A DNA stretch of 24,614 nucleotides from assembly GCA_050014395.1 (NCBI GenBank), contig JBEKDK010000044.1:1-24614 (forward strand), read 5' to 3'. The number at the start of each line of letters is the position of its first letter. Positions within the stretch are counted from its first letter, which is position 1. The translations under genes were made by a program, and so were the position numbers. Source of the stretch: DASPOJ01 sp050014395. GTDB lineage: Bacteria; Acidobacteriota; Terriglobia; Acidiferrales; UBA7541. Positions 22,138 through 24,614 of the stretch are shown here, piece after piece. The notes below the pieces were generated by a model, which was not told the DNA's origin, made no database searches, and worked only from the letters and a program-made list of their open reading frames with translations.

Positions 22138-24399
22138 ATGGCACCGGACACAAATCTCGAGCGCACGCGGAACATCGGAATCATGGCGCACATCGATGCG
22201 GGCAAGACCACTTCGACCGAACGCATCCTGTTTTACACCGGCGTGACCTACAAGATCGGCGAAGTGGACGAAGGCACGGCGACGATGGATTGGATGGAGC
22301 AGGAGCGCGAGCGCGGGATCACCATCACCTCGGCCGCGACCAGCGCCACGTGGAAGCGCGACGCCACGGAATACAAAATCAACATTATCGACACGCCCGG
22401 CCACGTGGATTTCACGGTGGAAGTGGAGCGGTCGCTGCGCGTGCTGGATGGCGCGGTGGCAATTTTTGACGCTGTCGCCGGCGTGCAGCCGCAGACGGAG
22501 ACGGTTTGGCGCCAGGCGGACAAATATCACGTGCCGCGCATCGCCTTCGTGAACAAGATGGACCGCACGGGCGCGGATTTCGATCATTGTATCAAGACCA
22601 TGCGCCAGCGATTGTCGGCCCGCCCGGTTCCCCTGCAATTCCCCCTCGGCAAAGAAGGATTGTTCATCGGGGTCATCGACTTCATCGAAGAAAAAGTGGT
22701 TGTGTGGCTGGAAGAGACGCTGGGCGCGAAATTCGAGATTTTCGAGGTCGCGAAGCTCTGGGACGCGGCGTTTGTCGCCAGCCGACCGGACATTGCCGCG
22801 GCGCTGAAGATTTCCGCGATCGACGAGGCTTTTTACAAAGCGCATCGCGAAAAAGTGATCGAGTATATCGCCGAGCATGACGACGCCGTGCTGGCCAAGT
22901 ATCTTGAGGCGCACGCGCTGACGCCGGCGGAATTGCGCGCATCAGTGCGCCGCTCGACCATTGCGTTGAAGCTGGTGCCGGTGCTGGCGGGCTCAGCGTT
23001 CAAGAACAAGGGCATTCAGCCGTTGCTCGATGCGATTGTGGATTATTTGCCGTCGCCGATCGATGTGCCGCCGGTGGATGGCGTGTCGCTCGATGGCGAA
23101 GAGCCGGTGGTGCGCCGGGCGAGCGACGACCAGCCGTTTTCCGCGCTGGCGTTCAAGATCATGACCGACCCATTCGTCGGCCACGTGACTTACATTCGTG
23201 TTTACTCCGGCGTGCTGAAGTCCGGCAGCTACGCTTACAACTCCTCGAAGCGCACGCGCGAGCGCATCGGCCGCCTGCTGCGCATGCACGCAAATAAGCG
23301 CGAAGAAATCGACGCGGTGCACGCCGGAGACATCGCCGCGGTGGTCGGCCTGAAGAGCGTGACCACCGGTGACACGCTGTGCGACGAAGATAAGCCGCTG
23401 ATTCTGGAATCCATCGAATTCCCCGCGCCGGTGATTTCCGTGGCCATCGAGCCGAAGACCAAAGCCGATCAGGACAAAATGGGCGCGGCGCTCAGCAAGC
23501 TGGCGCAAGAGGACCCGACTTTCCGTGTGCAGACCGAACCGGACACGGGTCAAACGCTGATCTCCGGCATGGGCGAACTGCACCTGGAAATCATCGTCGA
23601 TCGCATGATGCGCGAATTCGGGGTGCAGGCGACGGTGGGCCGTCCGCAAGTGGCCTATCGCGAAACGATCAAGCGCGAAGCCGGCGCCGAAGGAAAATAT
23701 ATTCGCCAGACCGGCGGCCGCGGGCAGTACGGCCATTGCAAGATCGAAGTGATTCCGCTGCCGAATGCGGGCCACGAGGATATGCACGAATTGTCCGTCG
23801 ATGAACTCGACGTGCTCGCCAAGCAAGTGGCGGGGTCGGGTGGAAAGTGGCGCTTCGACAAGGAGCACCGCTTCCTGTTCATTGACAAGATCGTGGGCGG
23901 TGCGATTCCCAAGGAATTCATCGCTCCGATCGAAGCGGGAATCCGCGAGGCGATGGATACCGGCGTGCTCGCCGGCTACGAAATGGTGGATATCGCGGTG
24001 AAGTTGATCGACGGCAGCTACCACGACGTGGACAGCTCGGAAATGGCGTTCAAGATCGCGGGCTCGATGGCGTTCAAAGAGGCCTGCCGCAAAGGCAAGC
24101 CCACACTGCTCGAACCGATCATGCGCATTGAAGTGGTGGTTCCCGAGGAATACATGGGCGAGGTTTACGGCGATTTGAATTCGCGCCGCGGCCAGCCGCA
24201 GGGCACAGAAATTCGCGCGGGCAGTCAGATTATTCGCTGCGAAGTGCCGCTGGCCGAAATGTTCGGCTACGCCACCGATTTGCGCAGCCGCACGCAGGGA
24301 CGCGGCAGTTTTTCAATGCATTTTTCGCATTATGCCGAGGCTCCGGCGAATATCGCCGAAGAGGTGATCGGCAAGGCCACGGGCAGAGCGGTTCGGTAA
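22138..24399 (+). CDS. fusA: translation elongation factor G with two insertions
   Basis: A 753-residue GTPase that drives translocation. Domain order is normal: G domain with AHIDAGKT at 17-24, DTPGH and NKMD; domain II; domain III with SGMGELHLEIIVDRMM; domain IV with GGRGQYGH and GSYHDVDSS, the tip loops entering the decoding centre; domain V ending PANIAEEVIGKA. It is about 50 residues longer than E. coli EF-G. By eye this is about 21 extra residues in the G' subdomain (around 198-232) and about 29 extra in domain IV (around 544-578). Position between rpsG and tuf marks it as the canonical EF-G, not a spare copy. The ribosome site is weak, so coupling to rpsG is likely. Confidence 0.95.
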   Translation: MAPDTNLERTRNIGIMAHIDAGKTTSTERILFYTGVTYKIGEVDEGTATMDWMEQERERGITITSAATSATWKRDATEYKINIIDTPGHVDFTVEVERSLRVLDGAVAIFDAVAGVQPQTETVWRQADKYHVPRIAFVNKMDRTGADFDHCIKTMRQRLSARPVPLQFPLGKEGLFIGVIDFIEEKVVVWLEETLGAKFEIFEVAKLWDAAFVASRPDIAAALKISAIDEAFYKAHREKVIEYIAEHDDAVLAKYLEAHALTPAELRASVRRSTIALKLVPVLAGSAFKNKGIQPLLDAIVDYLPSPIDVPPVDGVSLDGEEPVVRRASDDQPFSALAFKIMTDPFVGHVTYIRVYSGVLKSGSYAYNSSKRTRERIGRLLRMHANKREEIDAVHAGDIAAVVGLKSVTTGDTLCDEDKPLILESIEFPAPVISVAIEPKTKADQDKMGAALSKLAQEDPTFRVQTEPDTGQTLISGMGELHLEIIVDRMMREFGVQATVGRPQVAYRETIKREAGAEGKYIRQTGGRGQYGHCKIEVIPLPNAGHEDMHELSVDELDVLAKQVAGSGGKWRFDKEHRFLFIDKIVGGAIPKEFIAPIEAGIREAMDTGVLAGYEMVDIAVKLIDGSYHDVDSSEMAFKIAGSMAFKEACRKGKPTLLEPIMRIEVVVPEEYMGEVYGDLNSRRGQPQGTEIRAGSQIIRCEVPLAEMFGYATDLRSRTQGRGSFSMHFSHYAEAPANIAEEVIGKATGRAVR

Positions 24400-24494
24400 C
24401 GGAACCAAGGGAAGGGTTGCGACGCAAAGAATTTCAAACGGAAAGAGGCTCCGAACGACCACGTTGTTCAAAGCGTTGAGGAGCAGAGGGGACG

Positions 24495-24614
24495 ATGGCG
24501 AAGGAAAAGTTTGAGCGCAGTAAGCCGCACGTAAATATCGGGACGATCGGGCACATCGATCACGGCAAGACGACGCTTACGGCCGCGATCACGAAAGTGC
24601 TGGCGAAGAACAAC
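24495..24614 (+). CDS. tuf: translation elongation factor Tu, N-terminal part
   Basis: The first 40 codons of EF-Tu, cut by the window end. It begins MAKEKFERSKPHVNIGTIGH and includes the P-loop GHIDHGKT, with Ile where most EF-Tu have Val. It delivers aminoacyl-tRNA to the ribosome. AGGGGA at 24487-24492 precedes the ATG. The 95-base gap after fusA contains no visible terminator, so it is probably co-transcribed with the str operon. Confidence 0.95.
   Translation, partial: MAKEKFERSKPHVNIGTIGHIDHGKTTLTAAITKVLAKNN

Overview
The window looks like a chromosomal segment of a GC-rich Gram-negative bacterium, most likely an Acidobacteriota member. This is an inference from gene content: lipid A genes with LpxI rather than LpxH, a fused aroD-aroE, AsmA and TonB-type envelope proteins, and an rpsL-rpsG-fusA-tuf ribosomal block. 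No rRNA, tRNA, CRISPR array or intact transposon was found. Most genes are housekeeping genes with high GC at third codon positions.

Layout. Positions 1-1061 hold no convincing intact gene: two short ORFs at the left edge, an orphan promoter with palindromes, and a cluster of four copies of a ~25-bp motif that looks like a small non-autonomous or collapsed mobile element. Next come a secreted TPR/metallopeptidase gene (1062-2546) and a convergent M20 carboxypeptidase gene (2658-3851, minus). Divergent from the latter is a tightly packed plus-strand operon (4038-11032): fabZ, lpxA, lpxI, a Gfo/Idh oxidoreductase, a TonB-like protein with a repeat-bearing cytoplasmic part, a 31-residue one-helix membrane protein, miaA and hflX. 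Nearly every junction is an ATGA or GTGA overlap. A 54-codon ORF with its own Shine-Dalgarno follows hflX.

A near-consensus promoter at 11329 starts pgsA and an overlapping AMMECR1-family gene. A strong bidirectional terminator (12654-12677) separates these from a minus-strand secreted protein with two SH3-like repeats. On the plus strand come aroDE, trpE and trpG (shikimate to anthranilate), then an AsmA-like gene. trpD lies on the minus strand, so the first two tryptophan steps are encoded convergently. After about 800 bp of gene-free DNA with a near-perfect sigma-70 promoter and a ~340-nt leader comes the str operon: rpsL, rpsG, fusA and the first 40 codons of tuf.

How the genes work together. 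fabZ, lpxA, lpxI and possibly the oxidoreductase supply hydroxyacyl chains and early lipid A intermediates. pgsA supplies phosphatidylglycerol phosphate. The TonB-like, AsmA-like and secreted proteins are envelope factors. aroDE, trpE, trpG and trpD form part of aromatic amino acid synthesis. miaA, hflX, rpsL, rpsG, fusA and tuf serve translation. The least explained items are the 15-residue repeats of the TonB-like protein, the coupled 31-residue membrane protein, the 54-codon ORF after hflX, two insertions in EF-G, and the 721-888 repeat cluster.
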